From: Pseudotamlana agarivorans
GTDB taxonomy: Bacteria > Bacteroidota > Bacteroidia > Flavobacteriales > Flavobacteriaceae
Direction: 5' to 3'
Assembly (NCBI RefSeq): GCF_001642835.1
Contig: NZ_LXEI01000001.1
Coordinates: forward strand, 496,001-560,000
DNA: 64,000 bases
Part shown: piece after piece, positions 1 to 8,543 of the stretch
How the letters are laid out: each line of letters begins with the position of its first letter
Numbering within the stretch: the first letter of the stretch is position 1
The notes under the pieces: generated by a model
What the model saw: only the letters and a program-made list of their open reading frames with translations
The model's database searches: none
Told to the model about the DNA's origin: nothing
Position numbers and translations under genes: made by a program

Positions 1-297
1 TTCACGAACTTGCTTAGGTGTTAATGACGACAACATGGTACGCGCAATGCTAGAACCAATGCCACTTACAGAAATTAGCAATCTAAAAATTTCACGTTCG
101 GCAAGACTTGAAAAACCGTATAAAGTATGAGAATCTTCTTTAACTTGAAGATGAGTATATAGTTTTAAGTGTTCTCCTTCGGGAATTTGAGAGTAGGTAT
201 GTAAAGATATATTAAGTAAATAGCCCACGCCGTTACAATCTATAACAACGTGGGTTGGATTTTTATCGGTGAGTTTACCTTGAATATGGGTTATCAT
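1..297 (-). CDS. ruvA: Holliday junction helicase subunit RuvA (3' part missing)
   Basis: RuvA binds the four-way Holliday junction as a tetramer and loads the RuvB motor for branch migration in recombination repair. The translation from the ATG at 297 begins MITHIQGKL and continues with CNGVGYLLNIS, TLYGFSSLAEREIF and SVSGIGSSIARTMLSSL, which are the OB-fold domain and the first helix-hairpin-helix of RuvA. About 99 residues are present; the remainder lies beyond base 1, so this entry is partial at its C-terminus. It lies 69 bp downstream of maeB in the same direction and has its own candidate -7 box. Its partner ruvB is about 4 kb away on the same strand, so the two subunits are separated, as is common in this phylum. 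Confident. Confidence 0.95.
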   Translation of the reverse strand, partial: MITHIQGKLTDKNPTHVVIDCNGVGYLLNISLHTYSQIPEGEHLKLYTHLQVKEDSHTLYGFSSLAEREIFRLLISVSGIGSSIARTMLSSLTPKQVRE

Positions 298-319
298 CTA
301 TGTCAGTTGGTTATCTGAC

Positions 320-327
320 CAAATGTA
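320..327 (-). promoter_or_regulatory. Candidate -7 box for ruvA
   Basis: Read on the minus strand this is TACATTTG, a full match to the Bacteroidota -7 consensus TAnnTTTG, 23 bp before the ruvA ATG. No clear TTTG element is seen about 20 bp further upstream, so the site is only moderately supported. Confidence 0.4.
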
Positions 328-366
328 ATAAAATTATTTTCATTGGAAATATAATGAAACCTCCTT

Positions 367-2649
367 TTATGAATCTAATTGTTCTTTCTTCTGTGCATCA
401 ATCACAGCAATTGCGGTCATATTCACAATTTCGTCTACACTAGCACCCAATTGTAAAATATGAACAGGTTTACTCATACCCATCATAATTGGTCCTATAG
501 AATCTGCTTCATTCAATTCCTTTATTAATTTATAGGTGATATTGGCTGAGTCTAAATTTGGAAAAATAAGCGTATTCACCTTTTGTCCTACTAATTTCGA
601 AAACGGGAATCGCTCTTTAAGCATCTCGTTATTAAGTGCAAAATCGGTTTGTAATTCACCATCGACGATTAAATCTGGTGCATGACGATGTAAATACGAT
701 ACCGCTTCTCTCACTTTTGTAGCCATTGGATTGGATGAAGATCCAAAGTTCGAATATGATGTCATAGCCATAACAGGCTCCATGCCAAACATTTTAACAA
801 TCTGAGCGGTCATTTGTGCTATTTTAGTAAGCTCTCTTGCGCTTGGATCGATATTAATAGACGTATCGCTTAAAAACAAAGGACCACGCTTGGTCATCAT
901 CACGTTTGTCGTTGCTACTCTATTAACCCCTTTAGCCATACCAATAACCTCTAACATGGGTTTAACTACGGTAGGGTAGCTTCTTGAGTACCCTGAAATT
1001 AAGGCATCGGCATCACCTTCACTAACCATCATGGCTGCAAAATAATTACGCTCTCGCATTAAACGTTGTGCGGCATATAGTGTTACACCTTTACGTTTAC
1101 GTTGTTCCCAGTAAACTTTGGCGTATTTATTTTTACGTTCGTCTTCTTCATCAGTTTTAGGATCGATGATGATCACATCATCAACATCAAACTCAATTTC
1201 ATTCATTAAGCTTTTAATGGTATCCTTTCTACCTAATAAAATAGGAATGGCCACACCTTCTTCATGAACAATTTGAGCAGCTTTAACAACGGCTAATTGA
1301 TCAGCTTCAGCAAAAACCACACGTTTAGGATTTAATTTAGCACGGTTTAAAAGCAATCGTACAAATTTATTATCAGAGCCTAAGCGCTCTCTTAAAACAT
1401 CTTGGTAATCTTCCCAATTGGTAATAGGCTCTTTAGCAACACCACTTTCCATAGCCGCCTTTGCTACTGCTGGAGGCACTTCGGCAATTAAACGTGGATC
1501 GAAAGGTTTAGGAATGATATACTCTTTACCAAAAGTTAAACGTGTTTCCCCGTAGGCAATGTTTACTTGTTCTGGAACTGGTTCTTTGGCTAATCGCGCC
1601 AGAGCTTCTACAGCAGCCATTTTCATGGCTTCATTGATTTTAGTTGCTCTAACATCTAAGGCTCCTCTAAATATAAACGGGAAACCAAGAACGTTATTCA
1701 CTTGATTAGGATGGTCGCTCCTTCCCGTTGCCATAATAATATCTTTACGTGTTGCAATAGCCACCTCGTATTTAACCTCTGGATCGGGGTTTGCCATGGC
1801 AAAAACAATAGGATTTTCGGCCATTGCCAATAGCATTTCTGGCGATACAATATTAGCCATAGATAAACCAATAAACACATCGGCATCAATCATAGCTTCA
1901 TCTAGGGTATCTATTTTGCGGTGGGTTGCAAATTCGGCTTTTTCGGCAGTGAGGTTGTCGCGATCATCACGAATGACCCCTTTACTATCCAGCATCACCA
2001 TATTTTCACGTCTAGCTCCAAAAGCTTGGTATAAACGCGAACATGAAATGGCTGCAGCTCCAGCACCACTAATCACAATTTTTACTTCTTCAATATTCTT
2101 ATTCGCAATTTCTAAAGCATTGATAAGCGCTGCCGCGGAAATGATTGCCGTACCATGTTGGTCGTCGTGCATCACAGGAATATCTAATTCTTCCTTTAAG
2201 CGTCTTTCGATTTCGAATGCACCAGGAGCTTTAATGTCCTCTAGATTTATTCCTCCAAAGGTTGGCGCTATATTTTTTACAGTTGCGATAAACTCTTCAA
2301 CATTTTCGGTATCTACTTCAATATCAAAAACATCAATATCAGCAAAAATCTTGAATAGCAAGCCTTTACCTTCCATCACTGGTTTTGATGCTTCGGGACC
2401 AATGTTTCCTAAGCCTAAAACGGCTGTTCCGTTAGAAATTACGGCTACCAAATTGCCTTTAGCGGTATACTTATAGGCGTTTTCCTTGTCTTTTTCAATT
2501 TCCAAGCAAGGCTCTGCCACACCAGGTGAATAGGCTAATGATAAATCGCGCTGTGTTGCATATTTCTTGGTTGGAACTACTTTTATTTTGCCGGGGGTAG
2601 GTTTGGCATGATATATAAGGGCTTCTCTGCGTTTGCTTTCTTCGCTCAT
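367..2649 (-). CDS. maeB: NADP-dependent malic enzyme with phosphotransacetylase-like domain
   Basis: Oxidative decarboxylation of malate to pyruvate with reduction of NADP, in the cytoplasm. At 760 residues it has the long MaeB form. The malic enzyme part (about 1-420) carries SLAYSPGVAEPC, the VMHDDQHGTAI metal/substrate segment, the nucleotide-binding segment VVISGAGAAAISC and GRSDHPNQVNN. The C-terminal part (about 430-760) resembles phosphate acetyltransferase, with FAEADQLAVVKAA, SEGDADALISG and MTKRGPLFLSDTSIN. In MaeB enzymes this domain is generally not an active transacetylase but mediates oligomerisation and acetyl-CoA inhibition; that is family knowledge, not visible here. A candidate promoter and a perfect 7-3-7 palindrome lie just upstream. 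Confident in identity. Confidence 0.95.
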   Translation of the reverse strand: MSEESKRREALIYHAKPTPGKIKVVPTKKYATQRDLSLAYSPGVAEPCLEIEKDKENAYKYTAKGNLVAVISNGTAVLGLGNIGPEASKPVMEGKGLLFKIFADIDVFDIEVDTENVEEFIATVKNIAPTFGGINLEDIKAPGAFEIERRLKEELDIPVMHDDQHGTAIISAAALINALEIANKNIEEVKIVISGAGAAAISCSRLYQAFGARRENMVMLDSKGVIRDDRDNLTAEKAEFATHRKIDTLDEAMIDADVFIGLSMANIVSPEMLLAMAENPIVFAMANPDPEVKYEVAIATRKDIIMATGRSDHPNQVNNVLGFPFIFRGALDVRATKINEAMKMAAVEALARLAKEPVPEQVNIAYGETRLTFGKEYIIPKPFDPRLIAEVPPAVAKAAMESGVAKEPITNWEDYQDVLRERLGSDNKFVRLLLNRAKLNPKRVVFAEADQLAVVKAAQIVHEEGVAIPILLGRKDTIKSLMNEIEFDVDDVIIIDPKTDEEDERKNKYAKVYWEQRKRKGVTLYAAQRLMRERNYFAAMMVSEGDADALISGYSRSYPTVVKPMLEVIGMAKGVNRVATTNVMMTKRGPLFLSDTSINIDPSARELTKIAQMTAQIVKMFGMEPVMAMTSYSNFGSSSNPMATKVREAVSYLHRHAPDLIVDGELQTDFALNNEMLKERFPFSKLVGQKVNTLIFPNLDSANITYKLIKELNEADSIGPIMMGMSKPVHILQLGASVDEIVNMTAIAVIDAQKKEQLDS

Positions 2650-2672
2650 GTAGTAATTGTTTTTGTGACTAA

Positions 2673-2680
2673 CAAATATA
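2673..2680 (-). promoter_or_regulatory. Candidate -7 box for maeB
   Basis: TATATTTG on the minus strand, matching TAnnTTTG, 24 bp before the maeB ATG. A palindrome at 2683-2699 abuts its upstream side. No good -33 TTTG was found. Confidence 0.5.
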
Positions 2681-2682
2681 AG

Positions 2683-2699
2683 AATCCTATATTAGGATT
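2683..2699. promoter_or_regulatory. Palindrome beside the maeB promoter, possible operator
   Basis: AATCCTA-TAT-TAGGATT, a perfect inverted repeat with 7-bp arms and a 3-bp centre, placed immediately upstream of the -7 box, between the -7 and -33 positions. That is where a dimeric repressor would block polymerase. The regulator is unknown and function is inferred from position only. Confidence 0.35.
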
Positions 2700-2799
2700 A
2701 CATGACATTTGATCTATTTAAGTCGTAAAATTTACATAAGTGACGTGCTTCATATTTTACAAATACTATAAACAAAATCGCTACTCTACTAACAATAGA

Positions 2800-3729
2800 T
2801 TAGTTCCCCTTTAAAAAGTTGATATTTCGATTAAGTCCAGAGAACTTGGTGCGTTTGACAGCCGATTTTTTAAAAACTTTTTGAAAAGTCTCCGTCGTGA
2901 TCTCCTCCCAATCCTTTTTAGTCATGGATAGTAATTCGGGGTGCGGATTAAAAAGCGGTTCGTTATGCGGTTTTGAGAAGCGATTCCACGGACAAACATC
3001 TTGGCAGACATCGCAACCAAACATCCAATCGTCAAATTTACCTTGGAATTCTGAAGGAATATTTTCTTTTAGTTCGATGGTAAAATATGAAATACACTTA
3101 CTGCCATCAACCACATAGGGTGCTGTTATGGCTTCCGTTGGGCAAGCATCAATACAAGCCGTACAAGTACCACAATGGTCGGTAACTCGTGAATCATATT
3201 CTAAATCTAAGTCGATAATAAGTTCTGCAATAAAATAAAAGGAACCTACTTGCTGAGTTAACAAATTACTATGTTTACCAATCCAACCCAATCCCGATTT
3301 TGCAGCCCAGGCTTTGTCTAAAACCGGTGCCGAATCGACAAATGCCCGACCGTCTACTTCACCTATTTCATCTTGAATAAAATGTAAGAGTTCTTTAAGT
3401 TTATCTTTAATCACAAAATGGTAGTCGGTACCATAAGCATATTTAGAAAGCTTATAGCTGTTTTCCGTTTGAATGTCTTCAGGATAATAATTTAACAATA
3501 AGGAGACGACACTTTTAGAACCCTCAACGAGTTTTGTAGGGTCTAGGCGTTTATCAAAATGGTTTTCCATATAACGCATTTCACCATTCATGTTATTTTT
3601 TAACCATTTTTCCAAACGAGGCGCTTCCTCTTCCAAAAATTCGGCTTTACTAATACCACAAGACAAAAAACCGAGGCGCTTGGCTTCGGTTTTAATCAAT
3701 TGACTGTATTTCGCTTTATTATCTAACAT
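2800..3729 (-). CDS. queG: Epoxyqueuosine reductase QueG
   Basis: Catalyses the last step of queuosine synthesis, reducing epoxyqueuosine in the wobble position of GUN-anticodon tRNAs, using cobalamin and two [4Fe-4S] clusters. The 309-residue protein has the two ferredoxin-like cysteine sets expected: [18 protein letters not shown] (about residue 186-203) and [11 protein letters not shown] (about 240-250), plus the N-terminal segment with [12 protein letters not shown] and the [20 protein letters not shown] region typical of the cobalamin-binding part. Length is normal for the short QueG form lacking a HEAT-repeat tail. It lies between the lipoprotein gene and maeB on the same strand. Confident. 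Confidence 0.95.
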   Translation of the reverse strand: MLDNKAKYSQLIKTEAKRLGFLSCGISKAEFLEEEAPRLEKWLKNNMNGEMRYMENHFDKRLDPTKLVEGSKSVVSLLLNYYPEDIQTENSYKLSKYAYGTDYHFVIKDKLKELLHFIQDEIGEVDGRAFVDSAPVLDKAWAAKSGLGWIGKHSNLLTQQVGSFYFIAELIIDLDLEYDSRVTDHCGTCTACIDACPTEAITAPYVVDGSKCISYFTIELKENIPSEFQGKFDDWMFGCDVCQDVCPWNRFSKPHNEPLFNPHPELLSMTKKDWEEITTETFQKVFKKSAVKRTKFSGLNRNINFLKGN

Positions 3730-3803
3730 GTCATTAAGCTGCTCTAAAGGCTTCTGCTCTAAATTAATAAAATTAAATCGAAGCCACTTGAAACTTTTAC
3801 CTC

Positions 3804-4340
3804 TTAAAGTCCGAATATTTTAGCATCAACAAAAAACACTGACTTCACGTTAATATGGTGGTCTGACGTTATAATTTCGTCGGTAATGGTAGCTAATCTT
3901 AGATTGAATTGATCCTTTTTAAGATATTTTTAAAGATCGTCATTAGAGGTATCCAATTTCAAAACGCGACTACCGTTAGCTTCAATTTGGTCCTTCCATG
4001 AGATTTTAACTTCAGGTTCATTTTCTGCAGAAATGTAGATTTCGATGCTGTTTAGAAAATCGAAATTACCATGATCTGGTCCATCAATCTCCAAGGTCAT
4101 CGATTTTAATTCAATATATTCGATAAGATTCTTTCTGGTGTTATTATTTGCAAAAGTCGATTCTGAATTAGAACTGATTTCTGGCGTAAAGGCATTAAAT
4201 GGTAAATCGACTACCGCTGAAGATTCTATAACAACTTTTTCGTTATACGCTATATCAAATTGAGTAAGCTTATCCACCTTATCGCAAGAAAAGACAAGGC
4301 ATAATAATAACATTGAAGTAATTAATTTAAATGATTTCAT
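3804..4340 (-). pseudogene. Lipoprotein gene interrupted by an in-frame TAA
   Basis: The uninterrupted part, 3930-4340, encodes 136 residues starting MKSFKLITSMLLLCLVFSC, a signal peptide with lipobox and lipidated Cys, then a beta-rich domain containing FLNSIEIYISAENEPEVKI. It stops at TAA 3930-3932 after SNDDL. Reading on in the same frame gives 41 more residues (beginning KYLKKDQFNLRLATITDEI, ending [10 protein letters not shown]) before TAA at 3804-3806. The extension looks like genuine protein: it completes the pattern of a beta-rich lipoprotein of about 178 residues. I infer a nonsense substitution (for example AAA to TAA) or a base-calling error. The gene starts 43 bp after ruvB on the same strand. 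Function unknown; an envelope location is predicted from the lipobox. Confidence 0.6.
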
Positions 4341-4383
4341 AGGTTATTTGGGGTTGATTTCAATGTAATATAAAACATGACTG

Positions 4384-5406
4384 CTAAAATAAGCCACCTT
4401 GGGTAGGTCCTTTTACACGCCCTAAGTGTTTATAAGCTTCAGCAGTCACTTCACGACCGCGAGGTGTTCTCATAATAAATCCCTGCTGAATTAAGAAAGG
4501 CTCATAAACCTCCTCAATCGTTTCTGGGCTTTCACTTACAGCCGTAGCAATGGTCGAAATACCAACAGGTCCTCCTTTAAATTTATCGATAATAGTGGAT
4601 AGAATTTTATTATCCATTTCATCTAAACCATGAGCATCCACGTTAAGGGCTTCTAAACTGTATTTTGCGATTTTAATATCAATACTACCATTCCCTTTAA
4701 TTTGGGCAAAATCCCGCACACGACGTAGTAAAGCGTTTGCGATTCTAGGGGTGCCTCGGCTTCGTCCAGCAATTTCAATAGCCGCCTCCATAGAAATAGG
4801 CACATTTAAAATACTGGCACTACGTTGAATGATGGTGGTTAATAAATCAGTTTTATAATATTGTAATCGACTTTGGATTCCAAATCGGGCACGCATTGGA
4901 GAAGTTAACAAACCTGAACGGGTTGTAGCGCCAACAAGCGTAAACGGGTTTAGGTTAATTTGAACCGTTCTGGCGTTGGGCCCCGATTCAATCATGATAT
5001 CAATTTTAAAGTCTTCCATAGCTGAATACAAGTATTCCTCTACAATCGGACTTAAACGATGGATTTCATCTATAAACAAGACATCACGCTCTTCAAGATT
5101 CGTTAGCAAACCTGCTAAATCACCTGGCTTATCTAACACAGGTCCAGAGGTCACCTTTATACCTACATTCAATTCATTAGCAAGTATATTGGCTAGTGTT
5201 GTTTTACCCAGACCTGGAGGGCCATGAAAAAGGGTATGATCCAAGGCTTCTGAACGCAAATTAGCGGCCTGAACGAATATTTGAAGATTTTCCAATACTT
5301 GGTCTTGCCCCGTGAAGTCATCGAAAGACAGCGGCCTTAATTTTTTTTCTACATCAAACTCTTCAGGAGAAAAATTATCGTTGGTAGGATCTAGGTTTTC
5401 GTTCAT
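4384..5406 (-). CDS. ruvB: Holliday junction branch migration ATPase RuvB
   Basis: AAA+ hexameric motor that drives branch migration with RuvA. The 340-residue protein begins with the usual acidic N-terminus and [19 protein letters not shown], followed by Walker [10 protein letters not shown] (about 64-72), Walker [10 protein letters not shown], sensor [20 protein letters not shown], and the C-terminal winged-helix region with [15 protein letters not shown] and [12 protein letters not shown]. Length and motifs are standard. It has a candidate promoter about 105 bp upstream and is followed by the interrupted lipoprotein gene. The 209-bp gap to coxA contains two short palindromes and the terminator of the respiratory operon. 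Confident. Confidence 0.97.
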   Translation of the reverse strand: MNENLDPTNDNFSPEEFDVEKKLRPLSFDDFTGQDQVLENLQIFVQAANLRSEALDHTLFHGPPGLGKTTLANILANELNVGIKVTSGPVLDKPGDLAGLLTNLEERDVLFIDEIHRLSPIVEEYLYSAMEDFKIDIMIESGPNARTVQINLNPFTLVGATTRSGLLTSPMRARFGIQSRLQYYKTDLLTTIIQRSASILNVPISMEAAIEIAGRSRGTPRIANALLRRVRDFAQIKGNGSIDIKIAKYSLEALNVDAHGLDEMDNKILSTIIDKFKGGPVGISTIATAVSESPETIEEVYEPFLIQQGFIMRTPRGREVTAEAYKHLGRVKGPTQGGLF

Positions 5407-5410
5407 GCTA

Positions 5411-5432
5411 ACTTCCTGCGATGGCAGAAATC
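5411..5432. repeat. Degenerate short palindrome in the ruvB leader
   Basis: TTCCTGCGATGGCAGAAATC resembles the palindromic elements at 5592-5613 and 46794-46813 (arms TTCCTGC/GCAGGAA) but with decayed arms. It lies just upstream of the ruvB start codon. Short dispersed elements of this kind are common between genes in Flavobacteriaceae. Confidence 0.4.
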
Positions 5433-5509
5433 TATTTAGGTTAACTTATATTATAAATTATTATAATTCCAACTTTAATGAGGTTTATAAATACTTATAA
5501 TTTAAAACA

Positions 5510-5517
5510 CAAAAATA
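5510..5517 (-). promoter_or_regulatory. Candidate -7 box for ruvB
   Basis: TATTTTTG on the minus strand, matching TAnnTTTG; it would give a leader of about 95 nt before the ruvB ATG. A second match, TATATTTG, lies at 5524-5531, and the two cannot be told apart by sequence alone. Confidence 0.4.
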
Positions 5518-5535
5518 CAATTTCAAATATAAACA

Positions 5536-5563
5536 AAAAGCCTCTCCATTATGGAAAGGCTTT
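5536..5563 (-). terminator. Terminator of the act-cox operon
   Basis: Inverted repeat with arms AAAGCCT and AGGCTTT around a further short stem; read on the minus strand the hairpin is followed by TTTTTG. It lies about 50 bp beyond the coxA stop codon, where the long respiratory operon should end. Confidence 0.65.
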
Positions 5564-5591
5564 AAATAATCTTTTGGATACTCTATTAAGA

Positions 5592-5613
5592 GATTCCTAC
5601 CTTCGCAGGAATA
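5592..5613. repeat. Short dispersed palindrome after coxA
   Basis: GATTCCTACCTTCGCAGGAAT: arms TTCCT-C and GCAGGAA around a TTCG-type loop. Same family as 46794-46813 and the decayed copies at 5411 and 46931. It sits 3 bp beyond the coxA stop codon. Confidence 0.55.
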
Positions 5614-5615
5614 AA

Positions 5616-7409
5616 TTAGTGATGTAACTCCACTTCACCTTCTTTGAAAGGTACATTTTGTGGAACGAAATCAACATCATAACCTGGTTTACTATAATCG
5701 TAAGCCCAACGGTAAACATGAGGAATGTCACCTGGCCAGTTACCATGGATATGCTCTACAGGCGTAGTCCATTCTAAGGTTGTCGCTTTCCAAGGGTTTT
5801 GAGTAGCCTTCTTTCCGTAGAAAATACTACTAAAGAAGTTATATAAATATACTATCTGTACCACACCACCAACTAAAGCAAACACCGTGATAATTACGTT
5901 AACGTTAGCTAAATCGTCAAATAATGGGAAGTTACTGTTTGTATAATAACGACGTGGTAAACCTGCCATTCCAATAAAGTGCATTGGGAAGAATACACCA
6001 TAAGCACAAACAGCAGTTAACCAGAAGTGGATATAACCAAGATTTTTATTTAACATACGTCCGTACATTTTAGGGAACCAGTGGTAGATTCCAGCGAACA
6101 TACCATATAGTGCAGATATACCCATTACTAAGTGGAAGTGTGCTACTACGAAATATGTATCGTGAACGTTAATATCTAAAGCTGAATCTCCAAGGATGAT
6201 ACCTGTTAAACCTCCAGTGATGAAAGTAGAAACAAATCCGATTGAAAATAACATCGCTGGGTTCATTTGTAAGTTACCTTTCCATAAGGTTGTAATCCAG
6301 TTGAAGGCTTTTACCGCCGATGGAATCGCAATTAATAAGGTTGTAAACGTAAACACAGAACCTAAAAATGGATTCATTCCTGAGATAAACATATGGTGAC
6401 CCCATACGATTGTAGATAAGAAAGCAATGGCTAAAATAGATACTATCATGGCACGGTAACCAAAAATTGGTTTACGTGAATTTGAAGCCATAATTTCAGA
6501 AACAAGTCCCATGGCAGGTAAAATTACAATGTATACCTCTGGGTGACCTAAGAACCAAAATAAGTGCTCAAATAAAACTGGAGAACCTCCTTGGTAATGT
6601 AAAACTTCTCCTTGAATAAATATATCTGATAAGAAGAACGATGTACCAAAACTTCTATCCATAATTAATAACAATGCAGCTGATAATAATACTGGGAATG
6701 AAATAACACCAATAATAGCTGTAACAAAGAAAGCCCAAATAGTAAGTGGCAATCTCGTCATTGACATCCCTTTAGTACGTAAGTTTAAAACGGTAACCAC
6801 ATAGTTAAGAGAACCTAATAATGATGAAGCAATAAAGATAGCCATAGACACTAACCATAAAGTCATACCCATACCAGAACCACCTTGAGCCATTGGTAAA
6901 GCACTTAATGGCGGATAGATTGTCCATCCTGCAGCAGCTGGTCCAGCTTCAACAAACAATGAAATAACCATGATTACACTTGATAAAAAGAATAACCAGT
7001 AAGAAACCATGTTTAAGAAACCTGAGGCCATATCACGAGCACCAATTTGCAACGGAATAAGTAAGTTACTAAAAGTACCACTTAAACCTGCTGTAAGTAC
7101 AAAGAATACCATGATGGTACCGTGGATGGTTACTAATGCCAAATAAATATCGGCATCCATAACACCGTCGGGAGCCCATTTACCTAATAACGCTTCAAAT
7201 AATACATTTGGCTCTTCTGGCCATGCAATTTGCATACGGAACATCATTGACATCATGATACCAATAATTCCCATAATCGTACCTGTTACAAGGTACTGCT
7301 TAGCAATCATTTTATGATCCTGACTGAAGATGTACTTCGTTACGAAAGTTTCTTTATGATGATGTCCGTGGTCGTCTTCGTGAGCGTGAGTATCTGCGTG
7401 TGCTGACAT
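5616..7409 (-). CDS. coxA: Cytochrome c oxidase subunit I
   Basis: Catalytic haem-copper subunit of an aa3-type oxidase in the inner membrane; reduces O2 to water and pumps protons. The 597-residue protein has about 12 membrane helices and the family landmarks: FWFLGHPEVYIVILPAMG (CuB His and the His-Tyr cross-link pair), VWGHHMFISGM (CuB histidines) and HDTYFVVAHFHLVMG (haem ligands). The N-terminus is His-rich, with 8 His in the first 19 residues (HADTHAHEDDHGHHHK). It is the last gene of the ACIII operon, directly after coxB, consistent with an ACIII-oxidase supercomplex as established for Flavobacterium johnsoniae. No coxC or haem A synthesis gene is in the window. Confidence 0.96.
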   Translation of the reverse strand: MSAHADTHAHEDDHGHHHKETFVTKYIFSQDHKMIAKQYLVTGTIMGIIGIMMSMMFRMQIAWPEEPNVLFEALLGKWAPDGVMDADIYLALVTIHGTIMVFFVLTAGLSGTFSNLLIPLQIGARDMASGFLNMVSYWLFFLSSVIMVISLFVEAGPAAAGWTIYPPLSALPMAQGGSGMGMTLWLVSMAIFIASSLLGSLNYVVTVLNLRTKGMSMTRLPLTIWAFFVTAIIGVISFPVLLSAALLLIMDRSFGTSFFLSDIFIQGEVLHYQGGSPVLFEHLFWFLGHPEVYIVILPAMGLVSEIMASNSRKPIFGYRAMIVSILAIAFLSTIVWGHHMFISGMNPFLGSVFTFTTLLIAIPSAVKAFNWITTLWKGNLQMNPAMLFSIGFVSTFITGGLTGIILGDSALDINVHDTYFVVAHFHLVMGISALYGMFAGIYHWFPKMYGRMLNKNLGYIHFWLTAVCAYGVFFPMHFIGMAGLPRRYYTNSNFPLFDDLANVNVIITVFALVGGVVQIVYLYNFFSSIFYGKKATQNPWKATTLEWTTPVEHIHGNWPGDIPHVYRWAYDYSKPGYDVDFVPQNVPFKEGEVELHH

Positions 7410-7441
7410 AATCTTATAATCGGTTTGGTTTCTTGTTTAAA

Positions 7442-8509
7442 TTAATTAATTAAAGAATTTTTAAATTCCTTTTGTTGAGCAATCCAAGCATCATATTCCT
7501 CTTGAGTTTCAACAATAATCTTCATTTGCATGTTGTAGTGTGATTTACCACAAATTTTATTACACAATAACAGGTAATCAAACTCGTAACGCTCAAGAGC
7601 ATCGTCACCTTTAGCAACTAATGGTTTACTATTTTCTACTCTTATTTCATTAATATGAGCTACTTTTTCAACCATATCAGGATTTTGACGCATTTCGGCA
7701 GTTGTAATAGTAGGTGTAAATCCGAATTGTGTAATCATTCCAGGAACACAGTTCATTTGTGCTCTAAAGTGTGGCATGTATGCTGAGTGTAAAACATCTT
7801 GAGAACGCATTTTAAACAACACAGGCTTTCCTACAGGTAAGTGTAATTCTGTAGTAATAATATCATCTTGAGCATTAGGATCAGCTTCATCTAAACCTAA
7901 AATATTAGCACGATCAATATCAATTAAACGAACATTGGCTTTACCTAAAGTATTATCGGCTCCAGCATATCTCGCTTTCCAGTTAAATTGCTGAGCATAT
8001 AATTCAACGATTAAAGGATCGTCACTTTCATCAACACTAGTAATGTTAATCCAAGTATTCAAACCGTAAATAATTAAACCTGCTAAAACGATAACCGGGA
8101 TAATCGTCCAAATCATTTCTAACTTATTGTTATCTGCAAAGAAAAATGCTTGTTTTCCTTTTTCTCCTTTATATTTAAAAGCGAAGTAGTGTAACAAAAA
8201 TTGCGTAATAGTTTGTACAAAGAATATAATTACTAATGAAATAACCATAAGGTTATCAATAGTAGGTCCGTGTGCTGATGCAGAGTTTGATAAAAGCGGT
8301 AAATCGCCCCATTTCACAATACATACAATAGTTATGATGTAAATGAAAGCTAAAAAGCCCATCATTAAATAACCATTTAAGGCATTGTCTTTATCGTTAG
8401 CTACTTGAGAGTTTTCAGTTTTAGCTTGTGCCAAATCGAAAATCTTAACCATTTGCCAAATGGCAATTAAAATAAATACTAAAACTATAATCGTTAATAA
8501 AGTAGTCAT
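7442..8509 (-). CDS. coxB: Cytochrome c oxidase subunit II
   Basis: Carries the CuA centre that receives electrons from cytochrome c and passes them to subunit I. The 355-residue protein has an N-terminal membrane helix at the extreme N-terminus, a helix near 55-75, a pair near 85-110 and 135-155, and then the periplasmic cupredoxin domain. The CuA segment is LLCNKICGKSHYNMQM: two Cys four apart, His and Met are present, while the usual Glu in CxExC is Lys (that residue normally coordinates through its backbone carbonyl, so the change should be tolerated). There is no C-terminal CxxCH, so this is an aa3 rather than caa3 oxidase. Between actF and coxA. Confidence 0.95.
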   Translation of the reverse strand: MTTLLTIIVLVFILIAIWQMVKIFDLAQAKTENSQVANDKDNALNGYLMMGFLAFIYIITIVCIVKWGDLPLLSNSASAHGPTIDNLMVISLVIIFFVQTITQFLLHYFAFKYKGEKGKQAFFFADNNKLEMIWTIIPVIVLAGLIIYGLNTWINITSVDESDDPLIVELYAQQFNWKARYAGADNTLGKANVRLIDIDRANILGLDEADPNAQDDIITTELHLPVGKPVLFKMRSQDVLHSAYMPHFRAQMNCVPGMITQFGFTPTITTAEMRQNPDMVEKVAHINEIRVENSKPLVAKGDDALERYEFDYLLLCNKICGKSHYNMQMKIIVETQEEYDAWIAQQKEFKNSLIN

Positions 8510-8543
8510 GGTGGTTCTTCTTTCTTCTTTATATAAATCTTAA

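Noticed and set aside
1796-2476. Open frame of 226 codons on the plus strand inside maeB
   Set aside because: Antisense shadow of a confidently identified gene; Ser/Ile-rich composition, no homology.
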